Shown here piece by piece: positions 37,518-46,143 of a DNA stretch of 64,000 nucleotides. This DNA comes from JAWVFM01 sp963823245 (GTDB taxonomy: Bacteria; Actinomycetota; Thermoleophilia; Solirubrobacterales; 70-9): assembly GCA_963823245.1 (NCBI GenBank), contig CAWGKQ010000003.1:124001-188000 (forward strand), read 5' to 3'. The notes beneath the pieces were generated by a model. It saw nothing but the letters and a program-made list of their open reading frames with translations. It searched no databases and was not told the origin of the DNA. Numbering within the stretch: the stretch's first letter is position 1; each line of letters opens with the position of its first letter. Made by a program: the position numbers and the translations under genes.

Positions 37518-38107
37518 CGGTAAAGCCCCCGCTCGGAGATGTAGTCGATCACGGGATCGGGCACCAGGTAGCGGATCGGCCTCCCCTGGGCGACGCGCCT
37601 GCGGACCCGGGTGGAGGAGACGCCGATCTCAGGCATACGGATCACCTCGTGGCGTCCCGTGCCGAGCCGCTCGAGCGCGGCCTCGATCTCGTCGAGCACG
37701 GTCCCCGCCCTGGCGGCAACGCCAAGTCCCGCCAGCTCGAGAACCCGCTGCGGCTCGCGCCAGCTCTCGATCGACTCGGCGACGTCGGCTCCCATCAAGA
37801 ACCACCGCTCGTCCTCCGGGCGCTCGCTGGCCAGGGCCTCCAGTGTCGCGTGCGTATAAGAGGGCCCGTCGCGCTCGACCTCGAGATCCGAGGCCCGAAG
37901 AAGCTCGTCGCCCCGCGCCGCCAGCTCGGTCATCTCGAGCCGCACCTTCTTTCCCGGCTCCGGCTCGATCCGCTTGTGCGGCGCCTGGCCGGATGGCATG
38001 AGCAGCACCTCGTCGAGGCCGAGCTGAGCCGCCGCCTCCTGCGCAAGCACGAGGTGCCCGATGTGCGGCGGGTTGAACGCGCCTCCGAGGACCCCGATGC
38101 GACCGAC
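37514..38107 (-). CDS. nadD: Nicotinate-nucleotide adenylyltransferase; start codon unclear
   Basis: Makes deamido-NAD from nicotinate mononucleotide and ATP. The nucleotidyltransferase start RIGVLGGAFNPPHIGHLVLA holds the HxGH motif; later come MPSGQAPHK, WFLMGADVAESIESW and the C-terminal ISSTRVR-type ending (IGVSSTRVRRRVAQGRPIRY). No ATG, GTG or TTG precedes the GGAFNPPH motif in frame after the last stop. GTC 38107, 8-9 bp after AGGAG, sits where a start is expected; a base error or a shift in the preceding bases is possible. About 197 residues. Confidence 0.85.
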   Translation of the reverse strand, partial: VGRIGVLGGAFNPPHIGHLVLAQEAAAQLGLDEVLLMPSGQAPHKRIEPEPGKKVRLEMTELAARGDELLRASDLEVERDGPSYTHATLEALASERPEDERWFLMGADVAESIESWREPQRVLELAGLGVAARAGTVLDEIEAALERLGTGRHEVIRMPEIGVSSTRVRRRVAQGRPIRYLVPDPVIDYISERGLYR

Positions 38108-38120
38108 GAGCCCGCGCTCC

Positions 38121-39386
38121 TCAGCCTCTGACCTGACCGTCGCCGTGGGCGACGTACTTGAAAGTCGTCAGCTCGCGGACGCCGATCGGCCCCCGCGCGT
38201 GAAGCTTCTGCGTCGAGTTCCCGATCTCGGCGCCCATCCCGAACTCGAAGCCGTCCGTGAACCGGGTCGACGCGTTCACATAGACGCACGCGGCATCCAC
38301 GAGCCCGACGAACTCGTCGCCGGCCTCCTGCGAGGACGTGACGATCGCCTCGGAGTGCCCGCTGCCGTGCCGGTTGACGTGATCGATCGCCTCGGCGAGC
38401 GAGTCGACCACACCCACCGCGAGCTTGAGGTCGAGGTACTCGGCGTCCCAATCCTCGTCGGTGGCCACCTCCACCGGAATCGTGCCCGCCGCCGCACGCG
38501 CCCGCTCGTCGCCCACCAGCTCCACCCCCTTCGCACGCAGATCGCCGAGCAGCCCCGGGAGCAGCTCGCCCGCGACGTCGGAGTGGACGAGCAGCGTCTC
38601 GGCGGCGTTGCAGACCGAGGGCTTGTCGATCTTCGCGTCGATCGCGATCGCCCTCGCCATCGCGAGATCGGCGTCGGAGTGGACGTAGACGTGGCAGTTG
38701 CCGGATGCCGCGTACATCACCGGTACGGTCGCGACCTCCTTCAGCGCATCCTTCAGGCCCTCGCCTCCGCGCGGGATCACGAGGTCGATCACGCCGTCCG
38801 CCGTCGCGAGCTCGGCGAGCTCAGACCGCTCGCCTCCGGTGAGGATCTCGACCGAGCCCTCGGGAAGCCCCGCGTCGGCGACGGCCTCCGTCACGAGCGC
38901 CGCGAGGGCGCTGTTCGACCGCGCGGCATAGCTCGAGCCGCGCAAGACGATCGCGTTGCCGCTCTTCAGCGTCAGCGCGGCGCAGTCGACGGTGACGTTC
39001 GGGCGCGCCTCGTAGACGACGGCGACAACTCCGAGCGGCACCCGCACCTTGCGAAGGTCGAGCCCATTGGCGAGCGTCTTGCGCTCGAGCTCCTCCCCGA
39101 TCGGATTGTCGAGGGCAGCGACGTCGCGCACACCCTCCGCCATCGCCTCGATCCGGCCCTCGTCGAGCGTAAGCCGATCGCGAAGGGCGGCCGTGAGGCC
39201 TTGCGCGCGCTCGTCGGCGAGATCCTCGGCGTTCGCCTCCAGCACCTCGCCCGCACGCTCGGACAGAAGCTCGGCGATGCGCTCCAGCGCCGCGTTCCTC
39301 GTGGCCGCGTCGGCGCGCGCGAGCGCCCGCGAGGCGCCCTTCGCGCTCGCGCAGACGTCGGCTACCGATCGCGCCGTGGTGGCCAT
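38121..39386 (-). CDS. proA: Glutamate-5-semialdehyde dehydrogenase (gamma-glutamyl phosphate reductase)
   Basis: Second step of proline synthesis. It has 421 residues from ATG 39386; the open frame continues upstream to 39764 without homology. Aldehyde-dehydrogenase fold with VPLGVVAVVYEARPNVTVDC, catalytic Cys in KPSVCNAAETLLVH, and RFTDGFEFGMGAEIGNSTQ near the end. proB lies 2.5 kb upstream beyond an insert on the other strand; in related genomes I expect them adjacent. Confidence 0.95.
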   Translation of the reverse strand: MATTARSVADVCASAKGASRALARADAATRNAALERIAELLSERAGEVLEANAEDLADERAQGLTAALRDRLTLDEGRIEAMAEGVRDVAALDNPIGEELERKTLANGLDLRKVRVPLGVVAVVYEARPNVTVDCAALTLKSGNAIVLRGSSYAARSNSALAALVTEAVADAGLPEGSVEILTGGERSELAELATADGVIDLVIPRGGEGLKDALKEVATVPVMYAASGNCHVYVHSDADLAMARAIAIDAKIDKPSVCNAAETLLVHSDVAGELLPGLLGDLRAKGVELVGDERARAAAGTIPVEVATDEDWDAEYLDLKLAVGVVDSLAEAIDHVNRHGSGHSEAIVTSSQEAGDEFVGLVDAACVYVNASTRFTDGFEFGMGAEIGNSTQKLHARGPIGVRELTTFKYVAHGDGQVRG

Positions 39387-39467
39387 CGAGAACAAGGGTA
39401 ACCGGCGGTCAGGCCAGCCCGGGCGCTCTGGCGGGCGTGCCGGCGATGGATCGAGAATAGTTCGCGT

Positions 39468-39675
39468 ATGAGCGAGCCGGAGCCCGCCGCCGACGGAGCC
39501 GCCCTCGCCCGCGGGTGGCTCGAGAACTCGCCCTCCGTGGCCCATCTCGGTATCCGCGTCGAGGCCATGGAGCCGGGCCGGTCCCCGCCTGGGGATGCCG
39601 TTCAGCGAGGCGCTCTCGACTATGGGCGAGGTGGTCGAGGCCCGTGCGGGCGGCGACCCCGGGCGCCGACGATAG
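39468..39675 (+). pseudogene. Broken PaaI-type hot-dog thioesterase
   Basis: ATG 39468 starts ARGWLENSPSVAHLGIRVEA, then the frame shifts near 39585. The next frame gives LGMPFSEALSTMGEVV, the strand before the expected catalytic helix HGGAxxxLxD. That helix and the rest of the fold are missing, replaced by an unrelated EARAGGDPGRRR and a stop at 39675. The start of a thioesterase gene cut short at the edge of an insert between proA and proB. Confidence 0.6.
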
Positions 39676-39749
39676 GCCCTGACGCTCACGCCGGCACCGC
39701 GTTTCATCTCCAGGCAGACGCACGAGGGTGAAAGAACAAGGAGGGCTCC

Positions 39750-40607
39750 ATGAGAAGCATCCAACTCAGCGTCGCGGCAGCCGCGACGATCGTTGGCATC
39801 GCGACGTTGACTTCGGGGACATCGGCCGGCGGCGCCGCCGCGCCGAAGCCGTCCGCCGATCTATCCGTCACGACGTCCGATGCGCCCGATCCGGTCAAGG
39901 CCGAGGGCGCCCTCACCTACACCCTCGCGGTCGCGAACGCCGGGCCGGACACCGCCACGAACGTCGTCGCCACCGACAAGCTCCCGAAGGACGCGGCGTT
40001 CGTGTCCGCCACCGCCGACCAGGGCGGTTGCACGGCGGACGGCGGGAACCATCCCACCGTCACCTGTGCTCTCGGGGCAATGATCAGCGGCGCCACCCCA
40101 ATCGGCGTCAAGGTCCACGTCAACGCGCCCGGCAAGGCCGGGAGCATCTCGAACGCCGCCTCGGTCTCGAGCGACGTACGTGACCCCAAGAAGCCCAACA
40201 ACACCGACGCGGAGACCACAACCGTGGTGGCTCCCTCGAAGCCTCAGTGCGCGGGCGCGACGGCCACCATCGTCGGAACCGCCGGCGCAGACACGCTTCC
40301 AGGCACCGGGGCGGTCGACATCATCGCAGCGCTCGCGGGCAACGACACCGTCGGTGGCGCCGGCAGCGGCGACAGCGTCTGCGCCGGCGGAGGCGCCGAC
40401 CAGGTCAGCTCCGGCCCGGGTGGAGACACCGTCCTCGGCGGAGCCGGACCCGACCGCCTGCGCGGACAATCGGACGGCGACGTTCTGCGAGGGGGCGGCG
40501 GCCCCGACGTGCTGCGCGGCGGCGCCGGGCCGGACCTCCTGGTCGGCGGCCCGGGCGCGGATCGCTGCATCGGCGGCCCGGGGCGGGACCGCTTGCGCAA
40601 CTGCTAG
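39750..40607 (+). CDS. Secreted DUF11 plus RTX-repeat calcium-binding protein
   Basis: It has 285 residues with AAGGAGGG before the ATG. Signal peptide about 1-27. A DUF11/Ig-like domain (about 37-155: LTYTLAVANAGPDTATNVVA) is followed by a Cys and hemolysin-type nonapeptide repeats (about 180-280: GGAGPDRLRG, GGGGPDVLRGGAGPDLLVGG), which bind calcium outside the cell, and a terminal Cys. The repeats are C-terminal, so secretion is by the signal peptide (Sec), not a type I exporter. Role unknown; adhesin or surface protein likely. Confidence 0.85.
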   Translation: MRSIQLSVAAAATIVGIATLTSGTSAGGAAAPKPSADLSVTTSDAPDPVKAEGALTYTLAVANAGPDTATNVVATDKLPKDAAFVSATADQGGCTADGGNHPTVTCALGAMISGATPIGVKVHVNAPGKAGSISNAASVSSDVRDPKKPNNTDAETTTVVAPSKPQCAGATATIVGTAGADTLPGTGAVDIIAALAGNDTVGGAGSGDSVCAGGGADQVSSGPGGDTVLGGAGPDRLRGQSDGDVLRGGGGPDVLRGGAGPDLLVGGPGADRCIGGPGRDRLRNC

Positions 40608-40711
40608 GGCCACCGACCCTCGTGTAGTCTGCTGGCGGTGGCGCCGCAGGGAGGCGCGGCGCACTCGAAGCCGGGATGGCTCGGCGGGAACGTTCGAGAG
40701 GAGCTCTGCAT

Positions 40712-41917
40712 TTGCCGTTCCGTAACCCCCATTCGCGACCGATTCGCAAACTCTGGCTCGCGGCCGCGGTCGCAGCTTCCGCGCTAGTGATCGCACCGGC
40801 CACCGCAGGTGCGCACGCGAAGCCCGACAAGGGCGCGCCCGTATCGGTCATGACGCGCAACGTCTACCTCGGCGCCGACCTCGCGCCTGCGATCAACGCC
40901 ACGAGCACCAACGGCTTCATCGACGCGAACGGGAAGATCGTCCGCGACGTGATCACCAACAACTTCAACGTGCGCGCAAAGGGCCTGGCCTCGGAGATCC
41001 TGTCGAAGAGCCCCGACCTCGTGGGACTCCAGGAGGTCGCAGAGTGGCGCCACGGCCCGCTCAACGACGCGGCGCCGTTCACCTGCACCGGAACCGAGGA
41101 CGACACGCCTCCGTTCGGCTGCAAATTCACGGCCTCGACCGTCCGCTACGACTACCTCAAGCAGCTGATGGCCCAGCTCAACAAGGGCAAGCAGCGCTAC
41201 CGGATCGTGCAGTCGAACCAGGAGTTCGACTTCGAGGCGCCGGCCGACGCCAACGGCGTGCCCGGCGACGGCGACGCCCCCGGCCTCAACGACAACGGCG
41301 AGGAGAACGACCGCCTCACGATGCGCGATGTGATCCTCGCGAAGACCGGCAAGCGCGTGCAGACGAGCAACATCCAGACTGGCCACTACCGCAGCCTCTT
41401 CTCCCCCTCGGTCGCCGGCACCGTGACCATCCATGTGCTCCGCGGCTGGCTCAGCGCCGACGTCAAGGTCGGCAAGAGCCCCAAGTTCCGGTTCGTGGAC
41501 ACGCACCTCGAGGCCTTCGGCGACCCCAAGATCCGCGCGGCCCAGGCGAAGGAGCTGGTGGCCAAGGGCGGCCCCGCTGACCCGAAGGGCAAGCTGCCCG
41601 TGGTCCTCGTCGGCGACCTCAACTCCGACGACGACACGGTGAAGGGCGGCGACCGGCTCGCCTACAAGGCCCTACAGAAGGGCGGCTACGTCGAGCGGAG
41701 CACCGACAACCCGCTCGGCTGCTGCCTCAACACGAGCATCCTCACCGCCGACCGCGGAAGCGTGAAGGACTTCGACCACCAGGTCGACCACATCCTCACG
41801 GACCGCCCGAAGCAGGTGAAGCTCGTGAGCTCGGCGGTCACCGGGCGCAAGCCGGTCCACGGCTTCTGGGACTCCGACCACGCCGGGCTGTTCAGCGGTC
41901 TGACGATCTCGGGCTAG
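40712..41917 (+). CDS. Secreted endonuclease/exonuclease/phosphatase-family hydrolase
   Basis: Mg-dependent phosphodiesterase fold. TTG 40712 with AGGAG 8 bp upstream is preferred over ATG 40676; it gives a clean signal peptide (RKLWLAAAVAASALVIAP, AHA cleavage). Catalytic motifs in order: MTRNVYLGADL, GLQEV, DTHLEAFGD, VLVGDLNSDDD, DHQVDHILTD and DSDHAGLFSG. Could be an extracellular DNase or a sphingomyelinase-like lipase; family members do both. About 401 residues. Convergent with proB, 6 bp apart. Confidence 0.87.
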   Translation: MPFRNPHSRPIRKLWLAAAVAASALVIAPATAGAHAKPDKGAPVSVMTRNVYLGADLAPAINATSTNGFIDANGKIVRDVITNNFNVRAKGLASEILSKSPDLVGLQEVAEWRHGPLNDAAPFTCTGTEDDTPPFGCKFTASTVRYDYLKQLMAQLNKGKQRYRIVQSNQEFDFEAPADANGVPGDGDAPGLNDNGEENDRLTMRDVILAKTGKRVQTSNIQTGHYRSLFSPSVAGTVTIHVLRGWLSADVKVGKSPKFRFVDTHLEAFGDPKIRAAQAKELVAKGGPADPKGKLPVVLVGDLNSDDDTVKGGDRLAYKALQKGGYVERSTDNPLGCCLNTSILTADRGSVKDFDHQVDHILTDRPKQVKLVSSAVTGRKPVHGFWDSDHAGLFSGLTISG

Positions 41918-41923
41918 CCGCTC

Positions 41924-43012
41924 CTAGGCGAGAACGAACTGGTCGCGATGCACCGCCTCCTCTGAGGCGTGCGGCAGGAGCTCCTGGACCGCCGCGGTCT
42001 TCATGCCCTTGATCCGCGCGAGCTCCGCCGAGGAGTAGTTGACGACCCCCTTTCCCACGAGGTCGCCGTCGCAGACGACCTCGACCGCGTCGCCGGCGGC
42101 GAACGATCCGTCCACGCCCGTCACACCCACCGGCAGCAGACTCGAGCCCGCCTCGCGCAGCACGCGGGCCGCGCCGGCGTCGACCACCACCCTCCCCCGC
42201 GCCGGCTTCGCGTAGCGCAACCAGAGCTTGAAGCTCGCCGTGCGCTCGCGGTGCACGGCGAAGCGGGTCCCGACCGGCTCGCCCGCGGCCGCCCTCGCCA
42301 GCGATCCCGGCGCGGTCCCGTCGCAGATGACCGCCGCGATGCCGGCCGAGCTCGCCATCTCGGCCGCGGCGACCTTGCTCCGCATCCCGCCGAGCCCGTA
42401 GGGCGAGGTGCGGTCGCCGATCTCGTAGCGCTCGAGCTCCCCGAAGTCGCGCACCTCGGCGACGGGCTCGGCGTCGCCCGAATGGCGGGGGTCCGAGGTG
42501 TGCAGGCCCGGGATGTCGGTCAGCAGCACGAGCAGGCGAGCCTCGAGCAGGATCGCGACCTGGGCCGAGAGGAAGTCGTTGTCGCCGAAGGTGATCTCGT
42601 CGGTCGCTGTGGTGTCGTTCTCGTTCACCACGGGGACGACCCGCCACGCCAGCAGCCGGCGCAGCGACTGGCGGGCGTTCAGGTAGTTGGTGCGCGCGGC
42701 GATGTCGTGCGAGGTCAGGAGGACCTGCGCGGTGTGGACCGCACGCGCCGCGAGCCGCTCCTCGTAGGCGCGGAAGAGCGACCCCTGCCCCACGGCCGAG
42801 GCCGCCTGAAGCTCGTCGATGGCCCGCGGGCGCGCCTCGAGCCCCATCAACCGCATCCCGCGCGCGATCGCCCCCGAGGTGACGAGGGCGACCTCCTCGC
42901 CGTCGGCGTGAAGGCGAGCGACCTGCTCGCAGACCAGGTCGAGCACGTCCTCGCGCAGCTCGCCGCCGTCGTCGGCGACGATCGAGGAGCCCAGCTTGGC
43001 CACGAGGGTCAT
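41924..43012 (-). CDS. proB: Glutamate 5-kinase with PUA domain
   Basis: First step of proline synthesis. It has 362 residues: amino-acid kinase domain (VAKLGSSIVADDGG, VTSGAIARG, PVVNENDTTATDEITFGDND, LLTDIPGLHTSDPR, GGMRSKVAAAEMA) and a C-terminal PUA domain (about 270-355: GRVVVDAGAARVLREAGSSL). Follows obg by 42 bp as in the common obg-proB-proA order. Confidence 0.96.
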   Translation of the reverse strand: MTLVAKLGSSIVADDGGELREDVLDLVCEQVARLHADGEEVALVTSGAIARGMRLMGLEARPRAIDELQAASAVGQGSLFRAYEERLAARAVHTAQVLLTSHDIAARTNYLNARQSLRRLLAWRVVPVVNENDTTATDEITFGDNDFLSAQVAILLEARLLVLLTDIPGLHTSDPRHSGDAEPVAEVRDFGELERYEIGDRTSPYGLGGMRSKVAAAEMASSAGIAAVICDGTAPGSLARAAAGEPVGTRFAVHRERTASFKLWLRYAKPARGRVVVDAGAARVLREAGSSLLPVGVTGVDGSFAAGDAVEVVCDGDLVGKGVVNYSSAELARIKGMKTAAVQELLPHASEEAVHRDQFVLA

Positions 43013-43054
43013 CGCGGGGCAAGTGTATGGACGGCGAAGCGGGCCTTCGAGGGC

Positions 43055-44344
43055 TCAGCCGGCGGGGCGAAGCTCGAACTCGTCCTCGCCGATGCGGACC
43101 GCGTCGCCGGGCTCGAACCCGGCCGACTCGAGGGCGGCGATCACCCCGATCTCGCCCAGCCTCTGCTCCAGGTAGGCGAGCGCCTCGGTGTTCGCCAGGT
43201 CGTGGCGGGCGACGAGCAGCTCCAGCCCGCGGCCGCGCACCCGGAACGCTCCCTCGCCCTCCCGCTCGACGTCGAAGCCCTGGTCCGCCGCCGGCCTATA
43301 GGTGATGTGCTCCGCCTCGAACTCCGGCTCGGCCGACGCCGGCGTCCGCTCGCCCTCCTCGGCAGGCACGGCGGCGAAGATCGCGCGGCGGAGCTCCTCG
43401 AGTCCGGCGCCGGTCGCCGCCGACGTTGCGATCACGGCGAGCGCCCGCCCACCGAGCCGCTCGCGCCACTCCGCCGCGGCGCGCTCAGCCTCGGCGTCGG
43501 GCAAGAGGTCGCGCTTGGAGAGGACCACGAGCTCCGGGAGCGCGTCAAGGCCTCCTCCATACGCGCCGAGCTCGGCGCGCACCGCCTCGTAGGCCGCCGC
43601 GGGGTCCTCCCCGTCGAGCCCGACCACGTGCAGCAGGGCGCGGCACCGCTCGACGTGGGCCAGGAACTCGTGCCCCAGGCCCAGCCCCTCCGCCGCCCCC
43701 TCGATCAAACCGGGGATGTCCGCCAAGACGAGCTGGCGATCGTCCACGTCGAGCGTGCCGAGAACCGGCTCGAGCGTGGTGAACGGATAGTCGGCGACCT
43801 TCGGCGCCGCGCGCGTCAGGCGAGCCAGGAGCGAGGACTTGCCGGCGTTCGGCTGTCCCACGAGGCCCGCGTCGGCAAGCAGCTTGAGGCGCAGCTCGAT
43901 CCAACCCGTCTCGCCGGGCAGACCACGCTCGGCGAACCGCGGCGCCTGTCGCGTCGAGGTGGTGAAGCGCTTGTTGCCGTGCCCACCGTTGCCGCCTCGC
44001 GCCACGACGGCGCGCTGTTCCGGCTCGACGAGGTCGAACCGCTCCCCGCCGAGTCCCTCGACCTGGGTTCCGGGCGGCACCGGCACGATCCGGTCTTCCC
44101 CGCTCGCGCCGTGCTTGTTCGCGCCGCGCCCGTGCCCGCCGCGCTCCGCGCGCAGGTGCGGCGCCCGCCGCAGCGCCTCGAGATCGCGGCGCGAGGGGTC
44201 GCAGACGAGGACGATGCTTCCTCCGCGCCCGCCGTCGCCCCCATCCGGGCCGCCGCGTGGCACGTGGGCCTCGCGGCGGAAGCTCACGCAGCCGTCGCCG
44301 CCGCGGCCGGCCTGGACCTCAACCCTCGCGCGATCGGATAGCAC
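43055..44344 (-). CDS. obg: GTPase Obg
   Basis: 50S-assembly and stress GTPase. It has 429 residues from GTG 44344 (upstream open frame to 44503 is not homologous). Glycine-rich Obg fold (GRGGDGCVSFRRE), G domain with GQPNAGKSSLLARLT, DIPGLIEGAAEG and SKRDLLPD, and a C-terminal OCT domain (FEAEHITYRPAADQGFDVER). Normally follows rplU-rpmA directly; here an ECF sigma/anti-sigma pair intervenes. Confidence 0.95.
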   Translation of the reverse strand: MLSDRARVEVQAGRGGDGCVSFRREAHVPRGGPDGGDGGRGGSIVLVCDPSRRDLEALRRAPHLRAERGGHGRGANKHGASGEDRIVPVPPGTQVEGLGGERFDLVEPEQRAVVARGGNGGHGNKRFTTSTRQAPRFAERGLPGETGWIELRLKLLADAGLVGQPNAGKSSLLARLTRAAPKVADYPFTTLEPVLGTLDVDDRQLVLADIPGLIEGAAEGLGLGHEFLAHVERCRALLHVVGLDGEDPAAAYEAVRAELGAYGGGLDALPELVVLSKRDLLPDAEAERAAAEWRERLGGRALAVIATSAATGAGLEELRRAIFAAVPAEEGERTPASAEPEFEAEHITYRPAADQGFDVEREGEGAFRVRGRGLELLVARHDLANTEALAYLEQRLGEIGVIAALESAGFEPGDAVRIGEDEFELRPAG

Positions 44345-44367
44345 GCGAAGGAGCGTAGGGACGCGGG

Positions 44368-44619
44368 TCAGCCGCGGCGCTCGACGAACGCTGCGATGAC
44401 CGCCTCGCGCGTATGCGCATCGATCGCCTCGCCGTCGGCGAGACCGCGGAGCGCGATCACGGTCTGGCGCATCTGCTCGACGTAGGCGTCGCAACCGTCG
44501 CACAACCTCAGGTGCGCATCGAGCGCATCCTCGCGGTCCGCGCCGAGCTGGCCCTCGAGGTAGTCGGTGACGAGCTCGACGAGTTGCTGGCAGCTCACTT
44601 GTTCGCCGTTTGCGCTCAT
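44368..44619 (-). CDS. Zinc-finger (ZAS/zf-HC2) anti-sigma factor
   Basis: It has 83 residues, soluble. The ZAS signature HLRLCDGC (HxxxCxxC, about residues 36-43) binds zinc and often senses redox state. ATG start overlaps the sigma-factor stop (ATGA), so the pair is made together. No membrane helix, so this is a cytoplasmic, probably thiol- or zinc-responsive switch. Confidence 0.88.
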   Translation of the reverse strand: MSANGEQVSCQQLVELVTDYLEGQLGADREDALDAHLRLCDGCDAYVEQMRQTVIALRGLADGEAIDAHTREAVIAAFVERRG

Positions 44620-45263
44620 GCCAATGCCTTTTCCTCGTCGAAGTAGCGCTCCAGGGCCGCCCTGACCTTCGAGCGTGCTCGGTGCAGGAGCACCCGTTGG
44701 TTGGTCTCCGAGACGCCGAGCGCGTTACGCGCCTCCTCGGCTGATAGCCCCTGGATGTCGCGCAGGGTGATGACCTCGCGCTGGCGCGGCGGCAGGCCCG
44801 CGATGGCCTCGAGCATCACGCGCCGGGCCTCGGCGGTCGCGAGCCTGTCCTCGGGCGCCTCCCATTCGATCGGAGGGCGCGCCCACGCGCCCGGCTGCTC
44901 GCCGCGCCGCCCCTGGAAGCGCTCCGGCTCCACCGCCGGCTCGTCGCTCCCCTCCTCCGCGCGCCGGCGGAAGTACGAGAACGGAAGCGTTCGGCGTTCG
45001 CGCTTGCCCCGCGTCCTGGCGTTGTTGACGAGGATGCTGTAGATCCACGTCTTGAGCGACGAGCGACCCTCGAATCGGTCGATCCCGTTGATGACGCCGA
45101 GCCAGGTGTCCTGGACGACCTCCTCCGCGACGGCGCGGCTGGGCGTGTACTGCATGGCGAGTCGCAGAAGGCCGGGCGAGAGCTCGTCGACGAGCTTCTC
45201 GAACGCGTCGCGATCGCCCCGGCGGAGAGCAGCGAGGAGAGCGGCTTCGTCGGGCTGGTTCAG
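44616..45263 (-). CDS. ECF-type RNA polymerase sigma factor, probable CTG start
   Basis: Sigma-70 region 2 (DAFEKLVDELSPGLLRLAMQ, then VAEEVVQDTWLGVING, SLKTWIYSILVNNAR) and region 4 (GLPPRQREVITLRDIQGLSA, VSETNQRVLLHRAR) are joined by a long linker rich in Arg/Glu/Pro. The conserved start requires CTG 45263 (TGA lies just before it): NQPDEAALLAALRRGDRDAF. The only ATG within region 2 would cut off the first helix. A one-base shift from ATG 45267 is the alternative. 215 residues. Confidence 0.87.
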   Translation of the reverse strand: MNQPDEAALLAALRRGDRDAFEKLVDELSPGLLRLAMQYTPSRAVAEEVVQDTWLGVINGIDRFEGRSSLKTWIYSILVNNARTRGKRERRTLPFSYFRRRAEEGSDEPAVEPERFQGRRGEQPGAWARPPIEWEAPEDRLATAEARRVMLEAIAGLPPRQREVITLRDIQGLSAEEARNALGVSETNQRVLLHRARSKVRAALERYFDEEKALA

Positions 45264-45327
45264 TCATCGAGTGAAGGATTGACCACCTATACGGTGATCA
45301 AGTCTTCAGTCGGCCGGGACGCCGCCC

Positions 45328-45582
45328 CTAACTGCTCTCGTCGACGCTCACGACCCGTCCTTTGCGCGACGAGCGGAACACAACAAGCCCCGGACGCGTG
45401 GCGAAGATCGTGTGGTCGCGCCCGATGCCGGTGCCGTCGCCGGGCCAAAAGCGCGTGCCGCGCTGGCGGACGATGATCTCGCCGCCGCCGACCCGCTGTC
45501 CCGCGAACACCTTGACCCCGAGCATCTTCGGGTTGGAGTCGCGGCCGTTACGGCTGGAGCCGAGTCCCTTCTTGTGCGCCAT
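45328..45582 (-). CDS. rpmA: 50S ribosomal protein L27
   Basis: It has 84 residues starting MAHKKGLGSSRNGRDSNPKM, the N-terminal tail that reaches the peptidyl-transferase centre, followed by GGGEIIVRQRGTRFWPG. Two bp after rplU, the universal rplU-rpmA pair. No cleavable N-terminal extension. Confidence 0.97.
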   Translation of the reverse strand: MAHKKGLGSSRNGRDSNPKMLGVKVFAGQRVGGGEIIVRQRGTRFWPGDGTGIGRDHTIFATRPGLVVFRSSRKGRVVSVDESS

Positions 45583-45584
45583 CT

Positions 45585-46138
45585 CTAGGCCTCCTCGTCC
45601 TTCTTCGCCGCGGGTTTCCGAGCAGCCGGCTTCTTGGCGGCGGGCTTCTTGGCCGCAGGCTTCTTCGCGGCGGGCTTCTTGGCCGCCGCGCGGGCTTCTT
45701 GCGCGGGCTTCTCGCCGCCGGCTTCCGCGCCGGGGCCTTCTCCTCGGCTGCGGGCTTCGCCTCGGTTGCTTCGGCCTTCGGCGCTTCGGCCTTCGGCTTC
45801 GCGGCGGGCTTGCGGCTCAGCATCTTCACGCTCTTGACCTCGAGCTTGGTGAGCTCCGAGCGGTGCCCGGCGCGGCGCCGGTAGCCCTTCTTCGCTCGGT
45901 ACTTGAAGACGCGCACCTTCTCGCCCCGGACGTGCTCGGCCACCACCGCCTCGACCTTCACCTTCTCGAGCTCGGCCGCCTTCACGACGAACTCGTCCTT
46001 GGCGCCGCGGAACAGCACCGGCCGGAGGGCCACCTTCGCGCCCTCGTCGCCGCTCACGCGGTCCACGAGCAGCGTCGCGCCCTCGGTCGCCCGGTACTGC
46101 TTCCCGCCGCTCTCGACTATCGCGTAGGTCTCTGCCAT
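45585..46138 (-). CDS. rplU: 50S ribosomal protein L21 with Lys/Ala/Pro-rich tail, frameshift in tail
   Basis: The first 103 residues are normal L21 (YAIVESGGKQYRATEGATLL, then VFKYRAKKGYRRRAGHRSEL). A tail of about 80 residues follows, built of Ala/Lys/Pro units (KKPAAKKPAAKKPAARKPAA, end KKDEEA) like histone H1 tails. The frame shifts by one base within 45665-45720, where near-identical 15-bp units repeat; the shorter frame otherwise runs into rpmA. The natural TAG is at 45585. Confidence 0.92.
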
Positions 46139-46143
46139 GGGGC

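Noticed and set aside
41969..44341. Plus-strand frame of 790 codons opposite proB and obg
   Set aside because: Shadow of proB and obg; composition is the reverse complement of their codon bias.
45619..45705. CRISPR-like or satellite repeat array
   Set aside because: Repeats of about 15 bp without spacers, inside rplU, coding for KKPAA units. No CRISPR array was seen anywhere in the window.
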